Assembly: GCF_031583145.1 (NCBI RefSeq)
Contig: NZ_CP134050.1
Span: forward strand, 454,501-518,500
Length of the DNA: 64,000 bases
Direction: 5' to 3'
DNA from: Brevibacillus brevis
Lineage (GTDB): Bacteria; Bacillota; Bacilli; Brevibacillales; Brevibacillaceae
Shown one piece after another: positions 1 to 7,422 of this stretch. A model generated the notes under the pieces. That model was given only the letters and a program-made list of their open reading frames with translations, was not told the DNA's origin and ran no database searches. The stretch's first letter is position 1. Each line of letters begins with the position of its first letter. Made by a program: the position numbers and the translations under genes.

Positions 1-1
1 C

Positions 2-595
2 GTCGGTCTTACGCTCGGCGGTACCATTGCCTTCAACACGTATACGACCTATTTGCAAAAATTCATGGTAAACACAGTAGGACTGCCGAACGGCGTCGTC
101 AGCTGGATCAACTTTATCGCCCTGCTCGTCTTCGTCGTCCTGCAGCCTCTTGCCGGGATGCTGTCCGACCGAATCGGACGCCGCCCGCTGCTGATCGCCT
201 TCGGTATTCTGGGCACGCTGCTGACCGTACCGCTGTTCCTGCTCATGGAGCAGACGAAAAGTCCGGTCGTCGCTTTCCTTCTCATGATGGTCGGCCTCAT
301 CGTGGTGACCGGCTACACGTCGATCAACGCCATCGTGAAGGCCGAGCTGTTCCCGACCGAAATCCGCGCGCTCGGCGTAGGGTTTCCGTACGGAGTGACG
401 GTGGCGCTCTTCGGCGGTACGGCTGAGTTCATCGCTCTCTGGTGCAAGAGCATCGGAGTCGAGTCTCTCTTCTACTACTACGTTGCCGGTTGTGTCGCCG
501 TGAGCCTCATCGTTTACTGGCGCATGGGCGAGTCGTCGAAGGACTCCAAGATCGAGGCGGAATTGAACGGCGGTGGAGGCAAGCGGTCCGCATAG
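2..595 (+). CDS. MFS transporter, metabolite:H+ symporter type (3' part)
   Basis: This is the C-terminal half of a major facilitator superfamily permease; the reading frame is already open at the window edge, so the start lies outside. Visible are several hydrophobic helices, the inter-helix motif SDRIGRRPLL typical of MFS loops, and the segment ELFPTEIRALGVGFPYG, which is characteristic of the metabolite:H+ symporter (MHS) group that includes alpha-ketoglutarate and proline/betaine permeases. The protein ends with a charged cytoplasmic tail. The substrate cannot be read from the sequence. It is transcribed towards a strong terminator about 125 bases downstream. Confidence 0.85.
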   Translation, partial: VGLTLGGTIAFNTYTTYLQKFMVNTVGLPNGVVSWINFIALLVFVVLQPLAGMLSDRIGRRPLLIAFGILGTLLTVPLFLLMEQTKSPVVAFLLMMVGLIVVTGYTSINAIVKAELFPTEIRALGVGFPYGVTVALFGGTAEFIALWCKSIGVESLFYYYVAGCVAVSLIVYWRMGESSKDSKIEAELNGGGGKRSA

Positions 596-720
596 CATAC
601 ACCGATGCCCATTGCCGACATGACAAAAATGAATCAAGGGGAAACGCACGCAAACGAAGGATCCGTCAGTTTGGCGCACATGCAGATGTGCCGGGCTGGC
701 GGATTTTTCGTACGAGACGA

Positions 721-746
721 GACCAGCTGGCCGGGCTGGTCTTTTT
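721..746 (+). terminator. Intrinsic terminator
   Basis: A perfect stem GACCAGC / GCTGGTC with a 7-base loop is followed by five T. It closes the MFS transcript. The rest of the 306-base gap (596-901) shows no ORF with a ribosome binding site; it must contain the promoter of the oxidase operon, but I cannot place one with confidence. Confidence 0.8.
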
Positions 747-901
747 GCTGTGTCCAACCTGTGACAAAAACTGGATAATATCAGGGTGTTTTCCCGCTAT
801 TTTAGGGGATTTCCCCGAATTACTTGGAACCGCTGCCAGGGATAGAATGAGGGCGAGAACGACATCACGCCGTCATGGGCGCAAGGAAAGGAGGAGAGGC
901 G

Positions 902-1069
902 ATGGAGACGCAGACTAACCGCACGGGAAAACAGCGCAAAGAAAAGCAGCCCAATCCGCACACCGAGCAGGAGCATCTGCAGGGCACATTTGCCGCAGTG
1001 CTGATCGTCGGGGGTATCATTCTCCTCAGTTGGTTTGGCGTATTTGGTCTTTTCCTGGAACGTGCATAG
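902..1069 (+). CDS. Cytochrome c oxidase subunit IIa-like small membrane protein
   Basis: A 55-residue protein with a charged N-terminus (about residues 1-27) and one transmembrane helix (GTFAAVLIVGGIILLSWFGVF). Small one-helix subunits of this kind (subunit IIa) sit in front of subunit II in ba3-type oxidase operons. I chose the ATG at 902 because AAAGGAGG lies 7 bases upstream; an ATG at 875 has no such site. It is 24 bases ahead of the subunit II gene, so the three oxidase genes form one operon. Confidence 0.8.
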   Translation: METQTNRTGKQRKEKQPNPHTEQEHLQGTFAAVLIVGGIILLSWFGVFGLFLERA

Positions 1070-1093
1070 AGGGGATGAAAAGGAGGATACGTT

Positions 1094-1561
1094 ATGCACT
1101 TGCATCGGTTTGAAAAAATATGGTTGATGCTGGGAGCAGGCGGACTGGCTTTGTTTATCGTCCTGCTGTGCGTTAACGCGTTTGCGATGGGGATGGCTCC
1201 GCCCAGCAATATGGAAATGATCGATCCGGCCAAGGTGACGGAAACGCCGCCCTTTGACAAGCCGGGGCTGAAGCAGGTGGGGGAGAAAGAATACGACGCC
1301 TACATGACTGCCTTCGCCTTTGGCTTCTCGCCGACCAAGATGGAGGTCCCCGCAGGATCGACGGTCAACTTCCACGTCACCAGTCCGGATGTCATCCACG
1401 GCTTCCAGATTCCCGGGACGAACGTCAATTTCATGGTGATGCCTGGCCACATCAACTCGGCCACATACACCTTCGACAAGCCGGGAGAATACTTGATCAT
1501 TTGCAATGAGTATTGCGGCGCCGGCCATCAGGTGATGGCGACCACGATTATCGTGAAATAA
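1094..1561 (+). CDS. Cytochrome c oxidase subunit II, ba3 type
   Basis: This subunit carries the binuclear CuA centre that takes electrons from cytochrome c on the outer face of the membrane. The 155-residue protein has one N-terminal transmembrane helix (residues 10-32) and a short cupredoxin domain. CuA ligands are visible as His102, Cys137, Cys141, His145 and Met148, within CNEYCGAGHQVM. The single helix and short length fit ba3-type subunit II rather than the longer CtaC of aa3 enzymes. It is followed 16 bases later by subunit I. Confidence 0.93.
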   Translation: MHLHRFEKIWLMLGAGGLALFIVLLCVNAFAMGMAPPSNMEMIDPAKVTETPPFDKPGLKQVGEKEYDAYMTAFAFGFSPTKMEVPAGSTVNFHVTSPDVIHGFQIPGTNVNFMVMPGHINSATYTFDKPGEYLIICNEYCGAGHQVMATTIIVK

Positions 1562-1577
1562 GCGAGGTGAACTGGGA

Positions 1578-3251
1578 ATGGTAATCGCAAGAAAGGTAGA
1601 GACAGATCGTTTGCCTGCCGCTGTCGAGCGCTCGTCCGCCCGTCTCGGATTGGCTTACATTTGGGTGGCCTACATCGCTTTCGGACTCGCGGCACTGGCG
1701 GGAATGATGCAAGGCATGGTGCGCGGCGGAATCATGGAGCTGCCCAGTTGGACGAACTACTATCAGATCCTGACTGCCCACGGTGTGCTGATGGCACTTA
1801 TTTTTACCACGTTTTTCATCGTAGGCTTTCTCATCACGGGTGTAGCGCGGACGACGGGAGGACGGCTGCACGGGACGGCGCTCGGCTGGGGGTGGGCCGG
1901 ATGGATCCTGATGGTCGTGGGGACTATGATGGCCGTCGTTACAATATTGCGCAACGAGGCTTCGGTGCTGTATACGTTTTACGCTCCGCTCAAGGCTTCC
2001 CCGTATTTTTACATCGGAGCGGCGCTTCTCGTCGTCGGCAGCTGGTTCGCAGGATTCGGAGTCTTCGCCAGCTACCGGAAATGGAAGCGGGAGCACAAAG
2101 GGGAGCTGTCGCCGCTGTTCGTCTTCATGTCGGTCACGACGTTTGTGATGTGGATCATCGCGACCCTCCCGGTTGCAGTTGAGGTGATTTTTCAGCTCAT
2201 TCCGTGGTCGCTGGGCATATCTCCGACGATCAATATCATGCTGAGCCGCACCTTGTTCTGGTTCTTCGGGCATCCGCTCGTCTACTTCTGGCTGATGCCG
2301 GCGTACATCGCCTGGTATGTGTGCGTGCCGCGGATCATCGGCGGGCATGTATTCAGCGATTCGCTCAGCCGGCTTGCGTTTATTCTTCTGCTGCTGTTTT
2401 CGATTCCGGTCGGGTTTCACCATCAATTGATGGAGCCGGGCATTTCGGCCGGCTGGAAAATGATCCACGTGACATTGACGCTCATCGTGGTCATACCGTC
2501 GCTGATGACCGCTTTCTCCATGTTTGCGGTCTTTGAAACGACGGGCCGAAAAAAAGGCGGCATCGGCCTCTTCGGCTGGCTGAAAAAGCTGCCGTGGACG
2601 GACGTGCGCTTCTTCGCTCCGTTCGTCGGGATGCTGTTCTTCATCCCTGGCGGGGCGGGCGGAATCATCAATGCCAGCAACCAGATCAACGCCGTCGTGC
2701 ACAACACGATTTGGGTCACGGGCCACTTCCACATTACGGTGGGGGCGGCGGTCGCGCTTACGTTCTTCGGTGTCAGCTTCTGGCTCATCCCTGTATTGAC
2801 CGGGCGCACCTTGACCCGGACGGCCAATCGGATGGGGATGGTACAGACCGTATTTTGGGCAGTCGGGATGTTCCTGATGTCGTTTGCGATGCACACGATG
2901 GGGCTGCAAGGAGCTCCGCGCCGTACAGACTACACGACCTACATGGATCATCCGACTGCGCTCGGCTGGATGGACTATCAGCGGATGATGGCGTTTGGCG
3001 GGGGACTGCTGTTCGTAGCTGCTATCCTCTTGATTCTGATCCTCTTGTACCTGACCTTCTACGCGCCAAAGGGGTATACCGAATACCCGATCGGGGAGAC
3101 GGAGAAAAAGCAGCAGGTTCCGCGCTTCCTGGAGCGCTGGCCCGTATGGATCGGGCTCGTCGCTTTCCTGATCGTGATGGCGTATGGCTACCCGATCATG
3201 GAGCAGCTCCAGCACCAGGCTCCGGGTTCGCCGCCATTCAAGACGTGGTAA
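1578..3251 (+). CDS. Cytochrome c oxidase subunit I, ba3 (B-family) type
   Basis: Catalytic subunit of a proton-pumping terminal oxidase, 557 residues with 12 or more membrane helices. Haem and CuB ligand regions are visible: His68 in QILTAHGVLMA, the GHPLVYFWLMP segment (His and cross-linked Tyr), the His-His pair in VGFHHQLMEP, and GHFHITVG. The GHPLVYFW form and the two-subunit-plus-IIa operon indicate the B-family (ba3/b(o/a)3) that usually works at low oxygen. A SCO1-like copper chaperone is encoded far away at 55494-56120. The product ends a few bases before a strong terminator. Confidence 0.95.
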   Translation: MVIARKVETDRLPAAVERSSARLGLAYIWVAYIAFGLAALAGMMQGMVRGGIMELPSWTNYYQILTAHGVLMALIFTTFFIVGFLITGVARTTGGRLHGTALGWGWAGWILMVVGTMMAVVTILRNEASVLYTFYAPLKASPYFYIGAALLVVGSWFAGFGVFASYRKWKREHKGELSPLFVFMSVTTFVMWIIATLPVAVEVIFQLIPWSLGISPTINIMLSRTLFWFFGHPLVYFWLMPAYIAWYVCVPRIIGGHVFSDSLSRLAFILLLLFSIPVGFHHQLMEPGISAGWKMIHVTLTLIVVIPSLMTAFSMFAVFETTGRKKGGIGLFGWLKKLPWTDVRFFAPFVGMLFFIPGGAGGIINASNQINAVVHNTIWVTGHFHITVGAAVALTFFGVSFWLIPVLTGRTLTRTANRMGMVQTVFWAVGMFLMSFAMHTMGLQGAPRRTDYTTYMDHPTALGWMDYQRMMAFGGGLLFVAAILLILILLYLTFYAPKGYTEYPIGETEKKQQVPRFLERWPVWIGLVAFLIVMAYGYPIMEQLQHQAPGSPPFKTW

Positions 3252-3263
3252 GAGGGAAAAGTC

Positions 3264-3302
3264 GCAAAAAAATCCACTCGCATTCGACGAGTGGATTTTT
3301 TG
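3264..3302. terminator. Bidirectional terminator
   Basis: Inverted repeat AAAAATCCACTCG / CGAGTGGATTTTT with a short loop; T-runs exist on both strands, so it can end the oxidase operon from the left and the small minus-strand ORF from the right. Confidence 0.85.
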
Positions 3303-3328
3303 TTGAGCTGCCAATATGCGTTTTGTCA

Positions 3329-3424
3329 CTATAAGGCAGTCCATTCTATATAGGCAAGAATCAGAAAGCCGATGGCAATGAGCCATAATGCGAGCACTCT
3401 GAGCTCTTCCTCTTCAAATGGCAT
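3329..3424 (-). CDS. 31-residue single-helix membrane protein
   Basis: A very short ORF on the minus strand with an excellent ribosome binding site (AGGAGG, 5 bases before ATG). The product starts MPFEEEELRVLALW and consists of an acidic N-terminus followed by one hydrophobic helix of about 20 residues ending in EWTAL. It lies between the SDR gene (63 bases upstream) and the terminator shared with the ba3 oxidase operon. Very small one-helix subunits are common in terminal oxidases, so a link to the oxidase is possible, but this is inference from position only and I do not recognise a family. Confidence 0.6.
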   Translation of the reverse strand: MPFEEEELRVLALWLIAIGFLILAYIEWTAL

Positions 3425-3486
3425 GGAACTCCTCCTTTGTCTCTTGGTTCTACCAAGGTATTCAACAGGAGGGGCATTGGTTTAGC

Positions 3487-4245
3487 TTACGGAACGTAAA
3501 TCATCTTTCGCGTCATCCCGCCGTCTACGACGAGCTCGGTACCGGTCACAAAATCGTTTTCCTTTTGGGTCAAAAACAGGCAGGCGCGTGCGATGTCGTC
3601 CGGTTTGCCGACGCGTCCGGCCGGATGCTGGGCGTGGTCTTCGGGACGAAGCGCCGTGTAGTCGCCCGTCTCGATCCAGCCCGGGGAGATCGCATTGACC
3701 CGGATGCCGTCGGGTCCGAGCGACACGGCCAGCGCGTGCGTCAATGCGAGAATGCCGCCCTTGGACGCCGCGTACGCTTCCGAATGCGGCTCCGACATGT
3801 GCGCCCGGGTCGAGGACAAATTCACGATGGCCCCTCCGCCGTGCTTGCGCATGATTTTGGCCGCTTCGCGCGAGCCGAGAAAGACACTTCGCAGATTGGT
3901 ATGGAGGATGCGGTCCCAGGCCTCTACGTCCAGTTCATAGGGCGACTCCCAGACGGAAAGGCCGGCGTTGTTGATCAGGACGTCCAGCCGCCCCCAGCGA
4001 TCTTCGACCATCTGCATCAGCCGTTCGATGTCATTCGGCTCGCTGACGTCGGTCTGATGGAAAACAGCGCTGCCAGCCGCGGCACGGCCCGAGTTATTGA
4101 TGGCTTCTGCGACTGCTTCTCCGGCTTCCCGATTTCGCTCGGCAATCACGACGTGCGCGCCAGCTTCTGCATACATCGTGGCGACCGCACGTCCAATGCC
4201 GCTTCCGGCGCCCGTCACGATGACAATGTTATCCGCGTATTTCAT
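3487..4245 (-). CDS. SDR family NAD(P)-dependent oxidoreductase
   Basis: Classical short-chain dehydrogenase of 252 residues. The Rossmann motif TGAGSGIG is at residues 11-18, NNAG at 92-95, and the catalytic set is Ser145, Tyr158 and Lys162 (YAASK). The C-terminus ends in the usual GTELVVDGG. The acidic residue after the second strand (AERN) slightly favours NAD(H). The substrate is unknown. The start has GGAGGAG 8-9 bases upstream. It is divergent from a nitroreductase with an A+T-rich gap containing an inverted repeat. Confidence 0.9.
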   Translation of the reverse strand: MKYADNIVIVTGAGSGIGRAVATMYAEAGAHVVIAERNREAGEAVAEAINNSGRAAAGSAVFHQTDVSEPNDIERLMQMVEDRWGRLDVLINNAGLSVWESPYELDVEAWDRILHTNLRSVFLGSREAAKIMRKHGGGAIVNLSSTRAHMSEPHSEAYAASKGGILALTHALAVSLGPDGIRVNAISPGWIETGDYTALRPEDHAQHPAGRVGKPDDIARACLFLTQKENDFVTGTELVVDGGMTRKMIYVP

Positions 4246-4335
4246 ATAGATCTCCTCCGAACAATAGAAAATAGGCGAGAGAAGGCCACAGACAGATGTG
4301 CCTTGTAAAAGAAAACACGTTATTTTTACAAAAAG

Positions 4336-4360
4336 ATAGTTGCAAAATGTATCTAACTAT
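4336..4360. promoter_or_regulatory. Inverted repeat between SDR and nitroreductase genes
   Basis: ATAGTT and AACTAT are separated by 13 bases in the A+T-rich divergent region. The right arm overlaps a TATAAT at 4358-4363 that could be the nitroreductase -10 box, though no good -35 is at 17 bases. A MarR/HxlR-type repressor site is possible; this is a guess from context. Confidence 0.3.
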
Positions 4361-4414
4361 AATAAAGTAAGCAATATCTTTTGGTAAGCAATCCGATTTC
4401 AGGGAGGTCATCTC

Positions 4415-5047
4415 ATGCAAACCGATATGAAATTAACAGCCGAACAGGCGATGGAAGCAAGACATAGTGTACGCAAATACGATCCGAATGCCGTCATCCC
4501 ACAAGGGGAGCTGAACGAAATTCTTCGTCTGGCTGCCAGCGCGCCTTCGTCATGGAATCTCCAGCACTGGCGCTTCCTGGTAGTGACCGATCCGGCCATC
4601 AAGCAAAAGCTCCTGCCGATCGCTTACAACCAGCAGCAAGTGGTTGACGCGTACGCTACCATCATCATACTGGGAGATCTGGAAGCAGACAAGTCGGCGG
4701 CTGTCGTCTACGATCACGCTCTCGCCCAAGGGCTTGTCAACCAGCAAGTGCGTGACACCATGGTCTCACAGGTCGAGGCTGCATACAAAAACAACCCGCA
4801 AATGGCCCGCGACGAGGCCATCCGCAATTCCTCCTACGCTGCGATGCAATTGATGCTGGCTGCAAAAGCGAAGGGATACGATACGTGCCCGATGGGAGGC
4901 TACGACAAGGATAAACTGGTCGAAGCCCTGAACATCCCGTCCCGCTACCTGCCAACCCTGATGCTCACCGTAGGCAAAGCGAGCGTGCAAGCTCATCCGA
5001 CGGCTCGCCTGGGGCTGGATCAGCTGGTCATCGAGAACAGCTTCTAA
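4415..5047 (+). CDS. Nitroreductase family flavoprotein
   Basis: A 210-residue member of the FMN-dependent NAD(P)H nitroreductase family, which reduces nitroaromatics, quinones or enones in the cytoplasm. The family signature EARHSVRKYDP near residues 13-23 binds the FMN phosphate, and SAPSSWNLQHWRF (about 41-54) is the second FMN-binding segment. GGGAGGTC lies ahead of ATG 4415. The divergent SDR and the palindrome between them suggest stress-inducible control. It ends at a strong terminator. Confidence 0.9.
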   Translation: MQTDMKLTAEQAMEARHSVRKYDPNAVIPQGELNEILRLAASAPSSWNLQHWRFLVVTDPAIKQKLLPIAYNQQQVVDAYATIIILGDLEADKSAAVVYDHALAQGLVNQQVRDTMVSQVEAAYKNNPQMARDEAIRNSSYAAMQLMLAAKAKGYDTCPMGGYDKDKLVEALNIPSRYLPTLMLTVGKASVQAHPTARLGLDQLVIENSF

Positions 5048-5069
5048 GCGATAAAAAACGAAAACAAGG

Positions 5070-5101
5070 AAAGGGAACGCTACGGGTAGCGTTCCCTTTC
5101 T
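5070..5101 (+). terminator. Intrinsic terminator
   Basis: A 13-bp perfect stem (AAAGGGAACGCTA) with loop CGGG; the pairing arm ends in TTT. It ends the nitroreductase transcript. Confidence 0.8.
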
Positions 5102-5210
5102 GCATATGCTCATGAGTGGAATTGCAGCTTCCTATGCACAGGCTCAAGCGGCGTGGCAAAGATGGTGCCCATATGGTCCCGCTCATCGATTCATACAATA
5201 AAAAGAACAT

Positions 5211-5265
5211 GAAAAACAGGCGGACTCGCGAGCCGATTGTGCTTCGTGTAATAGCCTGTTTTTTT
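5211..5265 (+). other. Structured non-coding stretch
   Basis: AACAGGC at 5215 pairs with GCCTGTTTTTTT at 5254, enclosing a smaller stem (GGACTCGCGAGCC). It looks like a terminator or attenuator in front of the secreted protein gene. The rest of the 310-base gap (5048-5357) holds only the nitroreductase terminator, a CCACAAAA/TTTTGTGG inverted repeat at 5272-5291 and the next ribosome binding site. Confidence 0.35.
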
Positions 5266-5357
5266 GTAATGCCACAAAAAAAATTTTGTGGGTGTCACAA
5301 AATCCGCCCAGCAGGATCAAATTACTGATCTGGAAAACAGAAAGGGAGAGATACCGC

Positions 5358-6395
5358 ATGAAAAAACAAACGCTGCTAGCTGTTAGCATGATGGCATTGC
5401 TGTTATCCGCAGCATCCCCATTCACAAGCATGCCGGCACCGGCTTACGCTGCCCAGCAGGCGAGCCCGGCCGAAGAACAAATGAAAACACTCGCACAGCT
5501 GGACCAAAAAGTCGTAGAGGAGGCCCGGCAAGCGATGCAAAAGCTGGCGGGCAATGTGAAAATCGAGTTGCAGGAAATCACCGGGGCGAATAACGAATGC
5601 TGGGTAATTTCAGCCAAAGACCACAGGGGTGAAGTACTGGTTACCAAGAAGGAAGGAAAAGTCGTATCCGCGAACGTGACGTTTCAGCCGGGCGAAGTGC
5701 CTGCCCAATTGATGCAGACAGCCACGAGCACATTGCAAAGTATGGATAGCAAGCGCGCAGTTGCGTTTGATATTGTACAACGAAACAGCTGGGAAAAAGA
5801 GAATAGTTGGATATTTGTAGGGCGTGACGGCAAATCGGTTACCATTGACGCGGCGACAGAGAAGGTCAAGCATGCGAAGCTGGAGTATGAGACGATAAAT
5901 GTTGATCCCAACGTGCCAGAGGTTGATTCCAAAATAGCCGATGCAGCCAAAAAGGCACTGAAGACATTGTCCAATGGCAGTGCATCAGAATTGTCTCCAA
6001 GAGCCACTCTTTATAAATCTCCGGAAATGCACCGCGATCAAGTCTGGGGATTCATGGACAAAGAAGCGAACTACAGAATCGAGATTGGGGCAAAAACGGG
6101 GAAAGTGGTGGCAGTGAGCAATACGAAGGAAATAGGCGGGGGCAACTTTGTCTTACCCGAAGATGTTCCGACAGTGTTTGCCAAGCCGTTTTATACGAAG
6201 GAAAAGGCGATTGCTGCCGCTAACCCGATGCTGAAAAAAATGTTCCATCTTGATTTAACAGGGTACACCGTAACAACCAAATACAATGAATATACGTTTG
6301 CGAAAAAGGGGAAACCGACTGTCACTGCATTGATCAACAAAAAAGGGGTTTTTTACGATTATACGGTAGCGCCTGAAAACGGGCTGATTAACTAA
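5358..6395 (+). CDS. Secreted protein of unknown function, PepSY-like
   Basis: A 345-residue exported protein: a clear Sec signal peptide (residues 1-31, ending APAYA-A), then a soluble part with repeated stretches of the form GxVVSANVTF and TGKVVAVSNTKE, which resemble PepSY/YcdB-type strand-helix-strand units. Three such units can be made out (roughly residues 45-120, 125-190 and 195-260). No catalytic motif was seen. I start at ATG 5358, which has AAGGGAGAG upstream. It is a single-gene unit. Confidence 0.7.
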   Translation: MKKQTLLAVSMMALLLSAASPFTSMPAPAYAAQQASPAEEQMKTLAQLDQKVVEEARQAMQKLAGNVKIELQEITGANNECWVISAKDHRGEVLVTKKEGKVVSANVTFQPGEVPAQLMQTATSTLQSMDSKRAVAFDIVQRNSWEKENSWIFVGRDGKSVTIDAATEKVKHAKLEYETINVDPNVPEVDSKIADAAKKALKTLSNGSASELSPRATLYKSPEMHRDQVWGFMDKEANYRIEIGAKTGKVVAVSNTKEIGGGNFVLPEDVPTVFAKPFYTKEKAIAAANPMLKKMFHLDLTGYTVTTKYNEYTFAKKGKPTVTALINKKGVFYDYTVAPENGLIN

Positions 6396-6425
6396 TTCGA
6401 TTATGGGTTATTGCGAATAGCTATG

Positions 6426-6462
6426 AGCGGGCTGTGGGTTTGGACGACCACAGCCCGCTTCC
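6426..6462 (+). terminator. Probable terminator
   Basis: Stem AGCGGGCTGTGG / CCACAGCCCGCT with a 10-base loop; the T-tract behind it is broken, so efficiency is uncertain. Confidence 0.55.
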
Positions 6463-6585
6463 ATTTGATTATGTTTCACCCAATTTGGGTTCCCCGTTCA
6501 AAATCCATTTTTTGCGATCTCCGCCAGCTCGGGCAAGCAGCTGCTCAGACCCGAGAAATCAAGGAAGCAGGACGTTACAGTTTAA

Positions 6586-6617
6586 TATTTGACTGACCGT
6601 TACAAAATAAATATAAT
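6586..6617 (+). promoter_or_regulatory. tetR promoter overlapped by putative TetR operator
   Basis: TTGACT (6589-6594) and TATAAT (6612-6617) are exactly 17 bases apart. The 24 bases 6586-6609 that cover the -35 box match the 24 bases at 7367-7390 in front of the neighbouring MFS gene at 18 positions, including the common half TTACAAAATA. The regulator probably represses both itself and the exporter. Confidence 0.65.
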
Positions 6618-6688
6618 GAATGTCACTGCCAGCAATTGGATCTATGGGGAATCCAATCGCGAATGAAGGATGAAAGGAGCGGAATGCG

Positions 6689-7270
6689 ATGAGCGCCAGA
6701 CCTCGCGAATTCAAGGATACATCGGTGATCGACGCTGCCATGGAGGTGTTCTGGGAACATGGCTACGAAGGAAGCTCTACGGAGGAATTGTGCAGCCGAA
6801 CGGGGCTTGGCCGGGGAAGCCTGTACAATGCGTTCGGGAGCAAGCACGCCCTCTACGAAAAAGCGTTGGGCCGTTATCAGGAGCTGGGCATACAGGGGCA
6901 GGTCGAAATTCTGGAGCAGCCCGGTCCTGTCAAAGACCGCCTCCGCGCCCTGATGGACTGGGCGATCGATCAAGACTTTAACGGGGATCAGCGGCGCGGC
7001 TGCCTGGCGATCAATGCTGCCATCGAACTCGGAGGAAAAGATGCGGCGGTTGCGCGCTTGGTCGGAGGACACGTCGGGCGGCTCGAGCGGGCTTTGTGTC
7101 ACGTCATTGAGGCCGGCCAGCGCACGGGGGAAATCAAGGCACAGCGGCCAGCGCTTGAGCTGGCGCGCTCATTTCTGAGCAGCTACTACGGACTGCGTGT
7201 GTTGAGCAAGGTCGTGGATGATCGTGGCGTGCTCGACGATGTCGTGCAAGGGACGCTGGCAGCGCTGTGA
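6689..7270 (+). CDS. TetR/AcrR family transcriptional regulator
   Basis: A 193-residue repressor with an N-terminal TetR helix-turn-helix (about residues 9-55: AAMEVFWEHGYEGSS..ELCSRTGLGRGSLYNAFGSKHALY) and an alpha-helical ligand-binding C-terminal domain. AAAGGAG precedes ATG 6689. The next gene is a drug-type MFS exporter in the same direction, and both promoters carry the same operator-like sequence. This arrangement is typical of a local repressor that releases an efflux pump when an inducer binds. Confidence 0.92.
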   Translation: MSARPREFKDTSVIDAAMEVFWEHGYEGSSTEELCSRTGLGRGSLYNAFGSKHALYEKALGRYQELGIQGQVEILEQPGPVKDRLRALMDWAIDQDFNGDQRRGCLAINAAIELGGKDAAVARLVGGHVGRLERALCHVIEAGQRTGEIKAQRPALELARSFLSSYYGLRVLSKVVDDRGVLDDVVQGTLAAL

Positions 7271-7366
7271 GTCATTTTCTCGCAGGGCTTAAGAGCAGTT
7301 CCGTTGAAAGTTGAAAGATGAATGGCGAAAGTCCAAGAAAAGCGCTTCTGGGGCTTTTGCGCTCAG

Positions 7367-7390
7367 TTTTGTACTGGTCATTACAAAATA
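7367..7390 (+). promoter_or_regulatory. Putative TetR operator in front of the MFS gene
   Basis: TTTTGTA and TACAAAA form a perfect 7-bp inverted repeat around 8 bases (7367-7388). The right half and much of the left match the site over the tetR promoter at 6586-6609. Its position 33 bases before the start codon at 7423 argues against the longer upstream reading frame being translated. Confidence 0.6.
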
Positions 7391-7422
7391 GAGTGAATTT
7401 AACAGGACAGGAGAGAGGAACC

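Noticed and set aside
875..901. Earlier ATG for the oxidase subunit IIa gene
   Set aside because: It has no ribosome binding site, and the real one (AAAGGAGG) would lie inside the coding part.
1548..3386. 612-codon open frame opposite the ba3 subunit I gene
   Set aside because: It is antisense to a gene with all catalytic residues; its product is low-complexity, Arg/His/Pro-rich and has no ribosome binding site. It is a product of high G+C codon use.
4325..4363. Consensus promoter for the nitroreductase
   Set aside because: TATAAT is present, but neither TTTACA nor TTGCAA upstream has acceptable spacing (27 and 12 bases).
5272..5291. CCACAAAA/TTTTGTGG inverted repeat as a dedicated operator
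   Set aside because: A-rich, low-complexity, within a T/A-rich leader, with no promoter match; kept only as a remark.
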